DNA of 64,000 nt from GCA-2708415 sp964351905 (GCA_964351905.1 CAYGPG010000005.1:1-64000); one strand, 5' to 3'; shown: positions 15,307 through 24,673, counted from the stretch's first letter. Notes: generated by a model not told the origin, from the letters alone. Numbers and translations are program-made.

Positions 15307-17283
15307 CTAGAGCTTTTTAATCTCTGATTGAGTTTTTTCAAACTCTATTATAATTTTCTCAACCAAGTCAGGCATGTTTTTCTGATCTTCTGCACTGTCT
15401 TGTAAATCAGAGGCATAATCTCCTAATTTATTAATGCATGCCATACGCGCCGCACCTTTAAGGCTATGGGCGGTTTCTGCCAAGTCATGAAAATTCTTAT
15501 CCTTTTGAGCAACTTCAATTTTCTCTATCAAAGGCACAGTCATATCAACAAACATTTGTAACATTTCAATCGCGTCATCATCCATCGCGCCCATCTGGGC
15601 GTTAATGGCATTGTAATCAATTGAAGATCCGTCTGCTTTAGTTTCTTTTGATTGTGGCTTGCTATCCCCATCCATTAATCCCCATCGCATTAAAAGGCGT
15701 TTAAATTGCCCTAATGACACGGGCTTTAACAAGCATTCGTCAAAACCGTGAGAGAGATAAACCTGTCGTTGGCTCATTTGGACATCGGCGGTGAGGGCAA
15801 CAACAGGGAAGTGGCGATCTAATTTTTTATCGTCTTCTCTAATATTTTTAACGACCTCATACCCATCTAATTCAGGCATGTGAAGGTCCGTTAGTAATAT
15901 GCCATATTCACCTGATCTGACAGATTCAAGCGCTTCAACGCCATTTTCAACAAAGGTTGCTTCAACGCCTAATTTGTCCAATTGACGCTGCAAAACATCG
16001 CGAACACTTGCGGTATCTTCGGCGATAAGCAATTTTGAGGGGCCTATAATGCCCATTTTCATGACTTTACTTCCGGCGTCCAAAACCGCTTCGCCCAAGC
16101 CAACACGGCTGGCTGGTTTTGTCAGGTAAGTGACGCCAAGCGATTGTAGAGTATGTTGCAGACCAGCATCATCACGCACGGTGTACATTATCATCCCCAT
16201 AAAAGGGCGTATTTCTGTTATTTCACGAATAAGATCTAATCCCAACCCATCGGGCAACCCTTGATCGACCAAAGCGACATCAAACGGGCGGCGGATAATA
16301 AGCTGCAAAGCCTCGGCATAAGTGGCGCAGCTTTCGATATGCGCCCCCATGGATTGAAGGGAGCGAACAATTTCCTTTGCCCCTTGTGGGTGGTCTTCAA
16401 CGGATAAAACTGATAAGCCATCAAGATCAGGCAGTTTAGCCGTATTCGTTTCTGTACTAACTTCTTTAGTAGGAATTTCAAACCAAAAAACGGAACCTTG
16501 CCCTTCGATAGAATTGACGCCAATTTGACCGCCCATAATTTCAACAAGCTTTTTAGAAATGGAAAGCCCTAAGCCTGTTCCGCCATATTTGCGTGAGGTC
16601 GAGCTATCGGCTTGGGTAAAGGGAGTGAAAAGATTATCAGCCACCTCTTTTTTCATCCCAATACCCGTATCTACAATTTCAAAACGGATACCGATATGAC
16701 CTTTTTTTAAGTCAATATGTTTGGTTTTTTGACTGATTTTTATAATCGCACTGCCCTCATGTGTAAATTTGAGGGCATTGCTCATAAGATTCATAATAAT
16801 CTGGCGTAATCGCTTGGGGTCACCAATCACGACAAAAGGTACGTCTTTATCAACATCAACCGAAAGCTCAATCGGCTTGCCGGTTACTTTGACGGATAAC
16901 GCTTCAACAATACCGTAGGCCAGTGTTCTAAGCGGGACTTCAAACAGATCCAATTCCATTTTATCGGCATCCATTTTGGCAAAATCAAGAATATCATCCA
17001 AAATTTCCAATAATCCACTGGCAGAATCCTTTGCTGTTCTCACCATGCTTAAAATATTGGAATCGGGTTTTTCCTGCTCAATGAGTTCTAGAAGTCCGTA
17101 AACAGACTGCATTGGGGTTCTAATTTCGTGGCTCATCGTCGCTAAAAAATTAGATTTTTGATCCGCGGCGGCATCCGCACGTGCAAGATCACGCTGAAGC
17201 TCTTCGATAGTAGGTTTTTTATTGGACATTTTAAGGAGTCGCTTATAGTTTGTTTCTTCACTATAGAATAAAGCATTAAGCAC
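15307..17283 (-). CDS. Cytosolic hybrid histidine kinase (HisKA-HATPase-REC-REC-Hpt)
   Basis: A 658-residue multi-step phosphorelay protein. HisKA carries SHEIRTPM (His52); the HATPase domain (about 160-280) has the N, G1 and G2 boxes (NLMSNALKF, DTGIGM, GTGLGLSI); REC1 (about 292-405) has the acceptor in LVDQGLPDG; REC2 (about 425-545) has LLTDLHMPELDG and LLKPVS; the Hpt domain (about 570-655) has AHSLKGAARM. There is no membrane segment and no PAS or GAF sensor, so the input is unknown, perhaps a partner protein. A shorter start at Met19 (17229) is possible; neither start has a clear ribosome-binding site. It converges on the pilus operon, and its Hpt could feed the receiver-only protein at 4913 (inference). 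Confidence 0.93.
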   Translation of the reverse strand: MLNALFYSEETNYKRLLKMSNKKPTIEELQRDLARADAAADQKSNFLATMSHEIRTPMQSVYGLLELIEQEKPDSNILSMVRTAKDSASGLLEILDDILDFAKMDADKMELDLFEVPLRTLAYGIVEALSVKVTGKPIELSVDVDKDVPFVVIGDPKRLRQIIMNLMSNALKFTHEGSAIIKISQKTKHIDLKKGHIGIRFEIVDTGIGMKKEVADNLFTPFTQADSSTSRKYGGTGLGLSISKKLVEIMGGQIGVNSIEGQGSVFWFEIPTKEVSTETNTAKLPDLDGLSVLSVEDHPQGAKEIVRSLQSMGAHIESCATYAEALQLIIRRPFDVALVDQGLPDGLGLDLIREITEIRPFMGMIMYTVRDDAGLQHTLQSLGVTYLTKPASRVGLGEAVLDAGSKVMKMGIIGPSKLLIAEDTASVRDVLQRQLDKLGVEATFVENGVEALESVRSGEYGILLTDLHMPELDGYEVVKNIREDDKKLDRHFPVVALTADVQMSQRQVYLSHGFDECLLKPVSLGQFKRLLMRWGLMDGDSKPQSKETKADGSSIDYNAINAQMGAMDDDAIEMLQMFVDMTVPLIEKIEVAQKDKNFHDLAETAHSLKGAARMACINKLGDYASDLQDSAEDQKNMPDLVEKIIIEFEKTQSEIKKL

Positions 17284-17306
17284 AATATCTAAAAGGAATT
17301 TTGATC

Positions 17307-18344
17307 ATGTCATATAAAGTAGCCGTTGTCGGAGCATCAGGAAATGTAGGGCGCGAAATGCTCGCTATTCTCGCGGAGCGTAATTTTCCCGTTAGTGAAG
17401 TCGTGGCCTTGGCCTCCGCCCGTTCGGCAGGTAAAGAAGTCTCCTTTGGGGATAAGGATCTTAAAATTCAAGATCTCGCAAAATATGATTTTAAAGGCAC
17501 TGATTTTGTTTTCTCCTCCCCTGGTGGAACCGTGTCGGCAGAGTTCGCGCCGAAGGCGGCGGCGGCAGGTGCAATCGTGATTGATAACACTTCTCATTTT
17601 AGAATGGACGAAGATGTGCCCCTTATTGTGCCAGAAGTGAACGGTCACGTTCTTGATGGGTACATGCAAGATAAGAGCAGAAGGGGCATCATTGCGAACC
17701 CAAATTGCTCAACCATTCAGATGCTTGTGGCCTTGAAACCCATACATGACGCGGCCAATATAAAACGTATCGTAGTGTCAACCTATCAGTCTGTTTCGGG
17801 CGCAGGAAAAGAGGCTATGGACGAGCTTTTTAACCAAAGTCGCCATTTCTTTATGAATGATGATCCAAAGGCGGATGTGTTCCCCAAACAGATTGCGTTT
17901 AATGTGATTCCACAAATTGATAAGTTTATCGAAGAAGGCGAAGACGAAGGCATGACCAAAGAAGAATGGAAAATGGTCGTGGAAACCAAAAAGATTTTGG
18001 ATGTAAAAATTGAAGTTTGTGCCAATTGTGTCCGTATGCCTGTTTTTATTGGTCATGCGGAAATGGTCAATATTGAGCTTGAAAAGCCACTCTCTGTCAA
18101 AGAAGCCAAGAAACTTTGGCGTGATATGGATGGGGTTACGATTATTGATCGTGAAAGTGAAATGGAATATATAACACCTGCTGAAATAGCTGGTGAAGAT
18201 GCTGTTTTCGTATCGCGGGTGCGCTTGGATAAATCAGTCAAACACGGTCTAAATTTTTGGTGTGTTTCTGATAATATGCGCAAAGGGGCTGCCTTAAACT
18301 CTATCCAAATCGCTGAAACGCTCATTGGTAAGGAAGTTGAGTAA
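17307..18344 (+). CDS. asd: Aspartate-semialdehyde dehydrogenase
   Basis: Reduces aspartyl phosphate to aspartate semialdehyde with NADPH, feeding lysine, diaminopimelate, threonine and methionine synthesis. The 345-residue protein has VAVVGASGNVGREML (NADP-binding, residues 5-19), the catalytic cysteine in NPNCSTIQM (Cys134), the QSVSGAGKEAM segment and VRMPVFIGHAEMVNIE with the active-site His. Start: AAGGAA at 17293-17298 is spaced 8 bases from the ATG at 17307; an in-frame TTG at 17301 is less likely. The product supports the meso-diaminopimelate pathway used by murE downstream. Confidence 0.97.
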   Translation: MSYKVAVVGASGNVGREMLAILAERNFPVSEVVALASARSAGKEVSFGDKDLKIQDLAKYDFKGTDFVFSSPGGTVSAEFAPKAAAAGAIVIDNTSHFRMDEDVPLIVPEVNGHVLDGYMQDKSRRGIIANPNCSTIQMLVALKPIHDAANIKRIVVSTYQSVSGAGKEAMDELFNQSRHFFMNDDPKADVFPKQIAFNVIPQIDKFIEEGEDEGMTKEEWKMVVETKKILDVKIEVCANCVRMPVFIGHAEMVNIELEKPLSVKEAKKLWRDMDGVTIIDRESEMEYITPAEIAGEDAVFVSRVRLDKSVKHGLNFWCVSDNMRKGAALNSIQIAETLIGKEVE

Positions 18345-18379
18345 GGTTTCGCTTGGCTCTTAAAATAGAAAAGTTCTAA

Positions 18380-18991
18380 ATGGATCAGTACATATTTTTT
18401 GCCATCGCGGCCGTCTTGCTAGCAAGCTTTCGCTATGCGACGTATTTTTACACGATCTATAAAGGGGAGACAAAACCGCACGCCTTCACGTGGTTTTTAT
18501 GGGGGGCGGTTGTTGGTGTTGGTGCGTTTGCCCAATTACAATTAAATGCGGGACCGTCTGCATGGGCCTTAGTTTTTGTATCGACGACCTGTTTATTAAT
18601 TGCAGTTTTGGCTTTGTTCATCGGCATAAGAGATTATCAAAAAAGTGACTGGGTTGCCTTGGTGATGTGTTTAATTGCCATCCCTGTTTGGAAGCTAACG
18701 CAAAATCCATTACTTGCAATTTGCATTGTCATTTTCATTGATGCTTTGACTTATTGGCCAACCATTCGAAAATCTCATAATCGCCCTGATACGGAACCGC
18801 CAATATCTTCTTTTTTCGCGGGGGCGCGTTACTTTCTTCTACTCTTTGCTATTCCTGATCCCACTTGGCAAAACATGCTTTATCCGTTTTTCTTGATGAT
18901 GGCAGATTGGGGCTTTGCCGCCTACATTATGATTCGCCGTTATCAAATGGGTTATCCATTGCACGAATATTCTAAGAAAATTTCCGCTTAA
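18380..18991 (+). CDS. Seven-helix membrane protein of unknown function
   Basis: A 203-residue inner-membrane protein with about seven hydrophobic segments. Two half-repeats seem visible: each has a membrane helix followed by a 'K.H...WFLWG' or 'D.LTYWPTIRK' type motif (GETKPHAFTWFLWG near residue 30 and IDALTYWPTIRKS near 118). This resembles, loosely, PQ-loop/SemiSWEET-like duplicated transporters, but I cannot assign the family. It follows asd by 35 bases and precedes sdhC by about 75; neither neighbour suggests a role. Confidence 0.7.
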   Translation: MDQYIFFAIAAVLLASFRYATYFYTIYKGETKPHAFTWFLWGAVVGVGAFAQLQLNAGPSAWALVFVSTTCLLIAVLALFIGIRDYQKSDWVALVMCLIAIPVWKLTQNPLLAICIVIFIDALTYWPTIRKSHNRPDTEPPISSFFAGARYFLLLFAIPDPTWQNMLYPFFLMMADWGFAAYIMIRRYQMGYPLHEYSKKISA

Positions 18992-19067
18992 TTTTCAGTA
19001 ATTTAAGGTTGGAAAGAGTGTTTAAAAACCTTATGATGTTTTATCTTAAATGAATGGAATTTTTTCA

Positions 19068-19532
19068 ATGACTGATAATTCGTCTGAAACACCCAAAAAT
19101 CAAGAAAGACCGCTTTCGCCGCATTTGCAGGTCTATCGCCTGCCTTATAATGCCAAAATGTCGATCATGGGCCGTATGGTTGGTATTGGTTTGGCGATGA
19201 GCGTGATGGCGGTACTGGCTTGGTTTGTTGCTGTGGTTTGGAATCCTGCTTTTTATGATCAATCAATGATGCTTTTGGATCATCCTTTTGCAAAATATGT
19301 ATTTATTGCTTGGGCGTTTGCGATTTTCTTTTATTTAGGGAATGGCGTACGTCACGTGCTTTGGAGCATGGGCATCGGCGTGAATGAAAAATCAGGCATT
19401 ATGACGGGCAACATCGTTCTCTTACTTTCTGTTCTTTTAACATTCGGCCTATGGCAAATTTCTTGCGGCTGCTGGGCTGGATATTTTTCAAGCGACATTG
19501 AAATTTTAGAAGGGGCGCAAAATGCAGAATAA
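19068..19532 (+). CDS. sdhC: Succinate dehydrogenase cytochrome b556 subunit
   Basis: Membrane anchor of complex II that binds haem b and ubiquinone. The 154-residue form has RPLSPHLQVYRLPYNAKMSI, the SdhC N-terminal signature with the quinone-site Ser/Arg region, then three membrane helices; the second contains the YLGNGVRHVLWSMG motif with the candidate haem-ligand His. Start: the ATG at 19068 has GGA 9 bases upstream, whereas the in-frame ATG at 19050 has no purine-rich sequence before it. Its 3' end overlaps sdhD by 11 bases. Confidence 0.95.
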   Translation: MTDNSSETPKNQERPLSPHLQVYRLPYNAKMSIMGRMVGIGLAMSVMAVLAWFVAVVWNPAFYDQSMMLLDHPFAKYVFIAWAFAIFFYLGNGVRHVLWSMGIGVNEKSGIMTGNIVLLLSVLLTFGLWQISCGCWAGYFSSDIEILEGAQNAE

Positions 19533-19932
19533 ACTTGTATCTCCATTAGCAAAGGCGAGAGGCCTTGGCTCTGCTCATCACGGGACAGAACACAAATTAA
19601 AACATGACATTACAACGTTGCTCAATATTCCTTTGGTTGCTTGGGTGATTTACACAGTGTATTCACTTCGTGACGCAACGTATATAGAATTTACGGCGTG
19701 GTTTTCGCACCCTTTTAGCATAGTTGTCGCTATCCTTTTTGTAATTGTCACGCTGAAACATTTTGCGCTGGAATTACAGGTTGTTTATGAGGATTACATC
19801 TCTTGTAAATGCCTGCGCATGATTAAAGTTATTGGCATGAAAATTTTCTTTTTTGCGCTTGGCATGACCACAATTATCTCAATTTTAAAAATAGCGTTTA
19901 GCGCAACAACTCAACTAGAGAGCCTGAATTAA
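19522..19932 (+). CDS. sdhD: Succinate dehydrogenase membrane anchor subunit
   Basis: Second membrane anchor of complex II. The 136-residue protein carries the LAKARGLGSAHHGTEHK motif that marks alphaproteobacterial SdhD, three membrane helices and the conserved His in LKHFALELQVVYEDYI that helps hold haem b. It overlaps sdhC by 11 bases and shares one base with the sdhA start, so the three are translationally coupled. Confidence 0.94.
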   Translation: MQNKLVSPLAKARGLGSAHHGTEHKLKHDITTLLNIPLVAWVIYTVYSLRDATYIEFTAWFSHPFSIVVAILFVIVTLKHFALELQVVYEDYISCKCLRMIKVIGMKIFFFALGMTTIISILKIAFSATTQLESLN

Positions 19933-21722
19933 TGACTAAAGATTACGAAATTATTGATCACGAATATGACGTTGTTGTTGTGGGCGCAGGCGGTGCGGGA
20001 CTTCGCGCTGGTTTTGGTTGCGCGGAAAAAGGTTTAAAAACTGCGCTTATTTCTAAGGTTTTTCCGACGCGTTCTCATACTGTAGCGGCGCAAGGCGGTA
20101 TTTCTGCTGCGCTCGGTAATATGGGCGAGGATGATTGGCGTTTTCACATGTATGACACGATTAAAGGGTCAGACTGGCTCGGTGATCAGGACGCGATTGA
20201 ATATATGTGCCGTGAGGCCATCCCTGCGGTGATTGAATTAGAACATTATGGTGTTCCATTCTCTCGTACGGCAGCAGGTAAAATTTATCAACGCGCGTTC
20301 GGTGGTATGACCACGCATTACGGTAAGGGAACGGCGCAGCGCACTTGTGCGGCGGCTGACCGAACAGGGCATGCGATGTTACATACGTTGTATCAGCAAG
20401 CGTTAAAGCACAAAGCAGAATTTTTTATTGAATATTTTGCACTTGATTTGATCATGGATGATGACGGCTCTTGCGTGGGCGTAATGTGTTGGAATTTGGA
20501 TGATGGAACAATTCATCGGTTCCGCGCGCATCAGGTAATTTTGGCAACAGGTGGCTATGGCCGTGCTTATTTTTCTTGTACCTCTGCTCATACTTGTACT
20601 GGTGATGGTGGTGGTATGGTTGCGCGTGCAGGCCTGCCGTTGCAGGATATGGAGTTCACGCAATTCCACCCAACAGGAATTTACGGCGCAGGTTGTTTGA
20701 TCACCGAAGGCGTGCGCGGCGAAGGTGGGTATCTTACAAATTCAGAAGGGGAGCGCTTTATGGAGCGTTATGCGCCGAGCGCTAAGGATTTGGCATCGCG
20801 TGATGTTGTGTCCCGCTCTATGACGATTGAAATTCGTGAAGGGCGCGGCGTAGGGGAGAAGAAAGATCATATTCATTTAAATTTGATGCACCTTGATCCG
20901 GAAATTATTCATTCACGCTTGCCGGGTATTGCCGAAAGCGCGCGTATTTTTGCGGGCGTTGATGTGACAAAAGAACCTATCCCTGTTTTGCCAACGGTGC
21001 ATTATAATATGGGTGGTATACCAACTAATTTCAGAACCGAGGTTGTGAACCCAACGGCGAAAGATCCAAACCGCGTTGTACCAGGATTAATGGCAATCGG
21101 CGAAGCGGCTTGTGTATCCGTGCATGGTGCAAACCGTTTGGGCTCTAACTCTCTACTTGATTTGGTTGTCTTTGGACGTGCAGCGGCTATTCGTTGCGCG
21201 GAAACAGTTTCGCCAAACTTGCCGCATAAAGCCTTGAAAAATAATGATGATCAACGCGCGTTGGAGCGTTTGGATAAATTTAGAAATGCTAAAGGTAAGA
21301 TTTCAACGTCTGAACTACGCGGTGAAATGCAACATACCATGCAAGATCATGCGGCCGTGTTTAGAACAGGGGAGACGCTAGAAGAAGGACACGATAAGAT
21401 TGTTAAAATCTTTAATAAACGTGATGATTTAGGTTTAAAAGACCGTTCGATGATTTTTAATACAGATTTGGTTGAAACGTTGGAATTGGATAACCTTCTT
21501 TATCAATCTGTTGCGTCTTTGGCGAGCGCGGTCAACCGTGAAGAGTCCCGTGGTGCCCATGCGCGTGAAGATTTTACCGAACGCGATGATAAAAAATGGA
21601 TGAAGCACACCATTATTAATGTTGATGAAAAGGGCAAAACAAAAATCGATTACCGCCCCGTCACGCTGACAACCCTAACCGACGAAGTCGAAGCCGTTCC
21701 ACCGAAGGCGAGGGTTTATTAA
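19932..21722 (+). CDS. sdhA: Succinate dehydrogenase flavoprotein subunit
   Basis: Oxidises succinate to fumarate using covalently bound FAD. The 596-residue protein is of normal length. It shows the dinucleotide fold VVVVGAGGAGLRAG (about 15-28), the FAD-linked His49 in TRSHTVAAQGG, the substrate-site motifs HPTGIYGAGCLITEGVRGEGG (in part) and NMGGIPTNF, and HGANRLGSNSLLDLVVFGR. The C-terminal domain includes SRGAHAREDF. The stop overlaps the next ATG by one base, but the next gene is not sdhB. Confidence 0.98.
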   Translation: MTKDYEIIDHEYDVVVVGAGGAGLRAGFGCAEKGLKTALISKVFPTRSHTVAAQGGISAALGNMGEDDWRFHMYDTIKGSDWLGDQDAIEYMCREAIPAVIELEHYGVPFSRTAAGKIYQRAFGGMTTHYGKGTAQRTCAAADRTGHAMLHTLYQQALKHKAEFFIEYFALDLIMDDDGSCVGVMCWNLDDGTIHRFRAHQVILATGGYGRAYFSCTSAHTCTGDGGGMVARAGLPLQDMEFTQFHPTGIYGAGCLITEGVRGEGGYLTNSEGERFMERYAPSAKDLASRDVVSRSMTIEIREGRGVGEKKDHIHLNLMHLDPEIIHSRLPGIAESARIFAGVDVTKEPIPVLPTVHYNMGGIPTNFRTEVVNPTAKDPNRVVPGLMAIGEAACVSVHGANRLGSNSLLDLVVFGRAAAIRCAETVSPNLPHKALKNNDDQRALERLDKFRNAKGKISTSELRGEMQHTMQDHAAVFRTGETLEEGHDKIVKIFNKRDDLGLKDRSMIFNTDLVETLELDNLLYQSVASLASAVNREESRGAHAREDFTERDDKKWMKHTIINVDEKGKTKIDYRPVTLTTLTDEVEAVPPKARVY

Positions 21723-22375
21723 TGGCAACCATTAGTCTTCGCAGAATAGCCAACTCAGAATCTGGTGCTGAAGCTGCTGTGATGGATATTGCGGGAGATA
21801 TTGCCAATGTTGAAGGTGTAAAAACAAACATCACTGTTGTTGAAGACCCTAAAACAGGAAATTATTTAGCTGAAATGACTATTGTTGTGCCGCCAGAGGC
21901 TGAATTAGACCAGGTTCAAAAAGAAAAACTAAAGCGGTTTACAGATTTGGATGAAAAGAGAGAGGAATTGACTGATGATTTTGTTGCGGTTAAAAATCCT
22001 GAACTCGCAAATGATCAAAATCAATACCAAGATTTAGTCGCAGAGGCAATAGAAGATGATCTCGCAAGTGCAGCGACTGTTACTGTTCAAAATGAACTTT
22101 TGGTTAAATATGATGTTTTACAAATAGATCAGGTTGAATATAATGATGCTCAACCTGAAGATGAAATTATTGTAAATAAGAGTGACATAGGCGAAATGAT
22201 ACCTGATCCCGCGCCAGAGGCTGATGCAGAATTTGGGGTAGGGTTGACGGCTGAAGTGGTGGAGGAAAGAGAGGCTCGCCAAGCAGAAAAAGAAAAACAT
22301 GCGGCTAATTCTCCAGAAGAGCCTTCTCGTAAAAAGAAACAAGCACCAGATGATGAGTTTAAGCCAGCGGCTTAA
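21722..22375 (+). CDS. Acidic protein of unknown function embedded between sdhA and sdhB
   Basis: A 217-residue soluble protein that I do not recognise. It starts on the last base of sdhA and ends 23 bases before sdhB, so it is an in-operon gene. Residues 1-60 look like a small alpha/beta domain with an ISLRRIANSESG start and regular hydrophobic strands (TNITVVED, YLAEMTIVVPP). The rest is strongly acidic and helical or disordered (residues 60-190), with a Lys-rich patch and DDEFKPAA at the C-terminus. There is no signal peptide, no membrane span and no cysteine, which argues against an Fe-S or haem role. Complex II assembly factor, regulator or unrelated passenger are all possible. Confidence 0.85.
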   Translation: MATISLRRIANSESGAEAAVMDIAGDIANVEGVKTNITVVEDPKTGNYLAEMTIVVPPEAELDQVQKEKLKRFTDLDEKREELTDDFVAVKNPELANDQNQYQDLVAEAIEDDLASAATVTVQNELLVKYDVLQIDQVEYNDAQPEDEIIVNKSDIGEMIPDPAPEADAEFGVGLTAEVVEEREARQAEKEKHAANSPEEPSRKKKQAPDDEFKPAA

Positions 22376-22398
22376 TTTTAAAATAAAGGATAATACTC

Positions 22399-23193
22399 AT
22401 GGTACAGTTCACACTTCCCAAAAATTCAAAAATCAAAAAAGGTCAAAAGTTTGAAGCGGCGAAAGATGCTGAAAATTTAAAGACTTTTAAGGTTTATCGT
22501 TGGAATCCCGATGAAGATAAAAATCCGCAAATGGACGAATTTAATATTAGTCTGGATGATTGTGGTCCGATGGTTTTGGATGCGATCATTCATATTAAGG
22601 ATAAGGTTGATAGTTCTTTGACATTCCGTCGTTCTTGCCGTGAAGGGATTTGTGGGTCTTGCGCGATGAATATTGATGGGCGCAATCGCTTGGCTTGTTT
22701 AACGCCGATTAATGAAATTAAGGGTGATGTGAAAATTACCCCATTGCCGCACAAACCTGTTGTCAAAGATTTAGTGCCTGATCTAACACATGATTATGCA
22801 CAATATGAATCGATTGAGCCATGGATGAAGTCTGATAGCCCTGCGCCATCACGTGAGCGTTTGCAAAGCCCTGAGGACGCAGAAAAACTGAATGGATCAG
22901 ACGGCAAAGGGCCTGCGGGTTGTATCATGTGTTTTTGTTGTACAACATCCTGCCCAAGCACGTGGTGGAATGGCGATAAATATTTAGGACCCGCCGTTCT
23001 TTTGAATGCATGGCGTTGGATTACTGATAGTCGTGATGAAGCGACGGGTGAGCGTTTGGATGAGCTTGAAGATCCTTTCAAATTGTACCGTTGTCACACA
23101 ATTATGAATTGTACAAATGCCTGTCCAAAAGACCTCAACCCTGCAAAATCAATCTCTGAAATTAAGAAATTAATGGTGGAGCGTCATACTTAA
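22399..23193 (+). CDS. sdhB: Succinate dehydrogenase iron-sulfur subunit
   Basis: Passes electrons from FAD to quinone through three clusters. The 264-residue protein has the plant-type ferredoxin motif SCREGICGSCAMNIDG with Cys80, Cys85, Cys88 and Cys100 for the 2Fe-2S cluster, then CIMCFCCTTSCP (Cys175-Cys185) and CHTIMNCTNACP (Cys232-Cys242) for the 4Fe-4S and 3Fe-4S clusters. An AAAGGA ribosome-binding site precedes the ATG. All ligands are present, so the enzyme should work despite the gene inserted before it. Confidence 0.98.
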   Translation: MVQFTLPKNSKIKKGQKFEAAKDAENLKTFKVYRWNPDEDKNPQMDEFNISLDDCGPMVLDAIIHIKDKVDSSLTFRRSCREGICGSCAMNIDGRNRLACLTPINEIKGDVKITPLPHKPVVKDLVPDLTHDYAQYESIEPWMKSDSPAPSRERLQSPEDAEKLNGSDGKGPAGCIMCFCCTTSCPSTWWNGDKYLGPAVLLNAWRWITDSRDEATGERLDELEDPFKLYRCHTIMNCTNACPKDLNPAKSISEIKKLMVERHT

Positions 23194-23229
23194 TAGAAGC
23201 CGTAGTTCTTAATTAAATGAAAACCATCC

Positions 23230-23257
23230 TTGGCAGTTTTGATATCTGTGCTAAAAT
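23230..23257 (+). promoter_or_regulatory. Candidate sigma-70-type promoter
   Basis: TTGGCA (23230-23235), a 16-base spacer and TAAAAT (23252-23257) precede the DUF1761-like gene by about 30 bases. A second TATAAT occurs at 23267-23272. By consensus match only. Confidence 0.4.
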
Positions 23258-23286
23258 CATATAAGTTATAATTTTTAGGGAATGCT

Positions 23287-23697
23287 ATGTTAAATCTAGA
23301 TATTAATTTTGGTGCTTTTTTCTTATCCGGCTTGTTTGCCTTCATACTTGGTATGATCTGGTATCACCCTAAAGTAATGGGGGAGCGTTGGTTGGAAGTG
23401 CGTGGTGCAAAATCTGATAGCTTAAGAAAATCGCCATTGCCGTTTATGGCATCATTCTTTCTTTGGATATTAGCAGCCTGTTTTTATGCATTCTTGGCCA
23501 GTTTTCTAGAAATTAATAATGAGGCAGGATATTTCGCTCTGTCTTGCATGATATGGGTTGCGTTTTCTATGCCTCCTGCATTAATGGGCGCTCTTTATAC
23601 AAGCTACCCGTTTGAGGCTGTTGCGATTGATACTTCTTATCAATTAGGCGGATATTATATTTTTGCCGCCGTTCATATTGCCTTTTTATACCTGTAG
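23287..23697 (+). CDS. DUF1761-like membrane protein
   Basis: A 136-residue protein with four hydrophobic helices. The N-terminal part (FILGMIWYHPKVMGERWLE, about residues 19-37) matches the 'G.iWY.p..fg..W.' pattern of the DUF1761 family of small membrane proteins, whose function is unknown. AGGG lies 6 bases before the ATG, and a promoter-like sequence precedes it, so it may be transcribed apart from the sdh operon. Confidence 0.75.
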   Translation: MLNLDINFGAFFLSGLFAFILGMIWYHPKVMGERWLEVRGAKSDSLRKSPLPFMASFFLWILAACFYAFLASFLEINNEAGYFALSCMIWVAFSMPPALMGALYTSYPFEAVAIDTSYQLGGYYIFAAVHIAFLYL

Positions 23698-23748
23698 CAG
23701 TAGCTTAGCTTTTATCTGTTTGTTCTAAATAAAGGTGAGAGTTAAATT

Positions 23749-24654
23749 ATGATTCCTGAGATTGATGCTCAAGATTTAGTAGATCGTAAGCCCGCGACTT
23801 TAAAACAGACTCGTGATGCAGCAGAGAAAATTGGCTTTTTTACTCTATCAAATACGAATATTTCAAAAGATGAAGTGAAACAAACTTTGGCTGTGTATCG
23901 TTCGTTTTTCAAAAACAAAGAATCTATTAAACAAGAAGTTGATATGTCCGTAACTGGTTCTAATCGGGGGTGGGGGCGCTCAAGATCCGAACAAGTTGAT
24001 CCCAATGCCAATCCAGATTACAAAGAAGTTTTTGATTGTGGCGTTGAAGTGCCTGAAAATGATCCGCAAGCTCATCTCTCTGTCTATGCGCCTAACTTAT
24101 GGCCTGCTGAACCTATAGAATTTCAAAAACATATAGAAAAATACTTTGTAAATACACGTGCCGTGGCTCTTGATCTTTTACAAGGTATTTCAGCAGCTAT
24201 TGGTGCAAATCAAAGTTTTTTTGCAGATAAGTTTGATAAACCTATGGCACTTTTACGCAGTAACTTTTATCCGCAAAGACCTGATGATGCCACCGAACGT
24301 GATTTTGGTATTGGCGCTCATACTGATTATGGTTGTCTAACATTGTTAGCAACGGATGGCCAATCAGGGCTGGAAGTGCAATTACAAGATGGACGTTGGA
24401 TAGCTGTTTCCGCCGAACCGGGCACTTTTATTGTCAATTTTGGAGAAATGTTGGAGATGTGGACGGGCGGACAAATAAGGGCTACGCCGCATCGTGTAAA
24501 AGGGGGACGCCATGAGCGAATTTCAATCCCGTTATTTTTTAACCCCAATTATGACACAAATGTCGCACCTGCCAATGAAAAACCAATTAAAGCAGGCGAG
24601 CATTTATCTAAACGTTATGCTGAAACCTATGTGCACTTAAAAGATAAACATTAA
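23749..24654 (+). CDS. Isopenicillin N synthase-like 2-oxoglutarate/Fe(II) dioxygenase
   Basis: A 301-residue non-haem iron oxygenase. An N-terminal DIOX_N-like region (1-110) precedes the jelly-roll core. The iron ligands H191, D193 (GAHTDYGCLTLL) and H248 (RATPHRV) and the 2-oxoglutarate-binding R257-x-S259 are all present. Family members hydroxylate, cyclise or desaturate diverse small molecules, so the substrate is unknown; most bacterial homologues of this length are uncharacterised. AAAGGTGAG lies before the ATG. It converges with the nicotinate phosphoribosyltransferase gene, with only 19 bases between stops and no terminator seen. Confidence 0.88.
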   Translation: MIPEIDAQDLVDRKPATLKQTRDAAEKIGFFTLSNTNISKDEVKQTLAVYRSFFKNKESIKQEVDMSVTGSNRGWGRSRSEQVDPNANPDYKEVFDCGVEVPENDPQAHLSVYAPNLWPAEPIEFQKHIEKYFVNTRAVALDLLQGISAAIGANQSFFADKFDKPMALLRSNFYPQRPDDATERDFGIGAHTDYGCLTLLATDGQSGLEVQLQDGRWIAVSAEPGTFIVNFGEMLEMWTGGQIRATPHRVKGGRHERISIPLFFNPNYDTNVAPANEKPIKAGEHLSKRYAETYVHLKDKH

Positions 24655-24673
24655 AGTTTTCAGTGTGTAGTTT

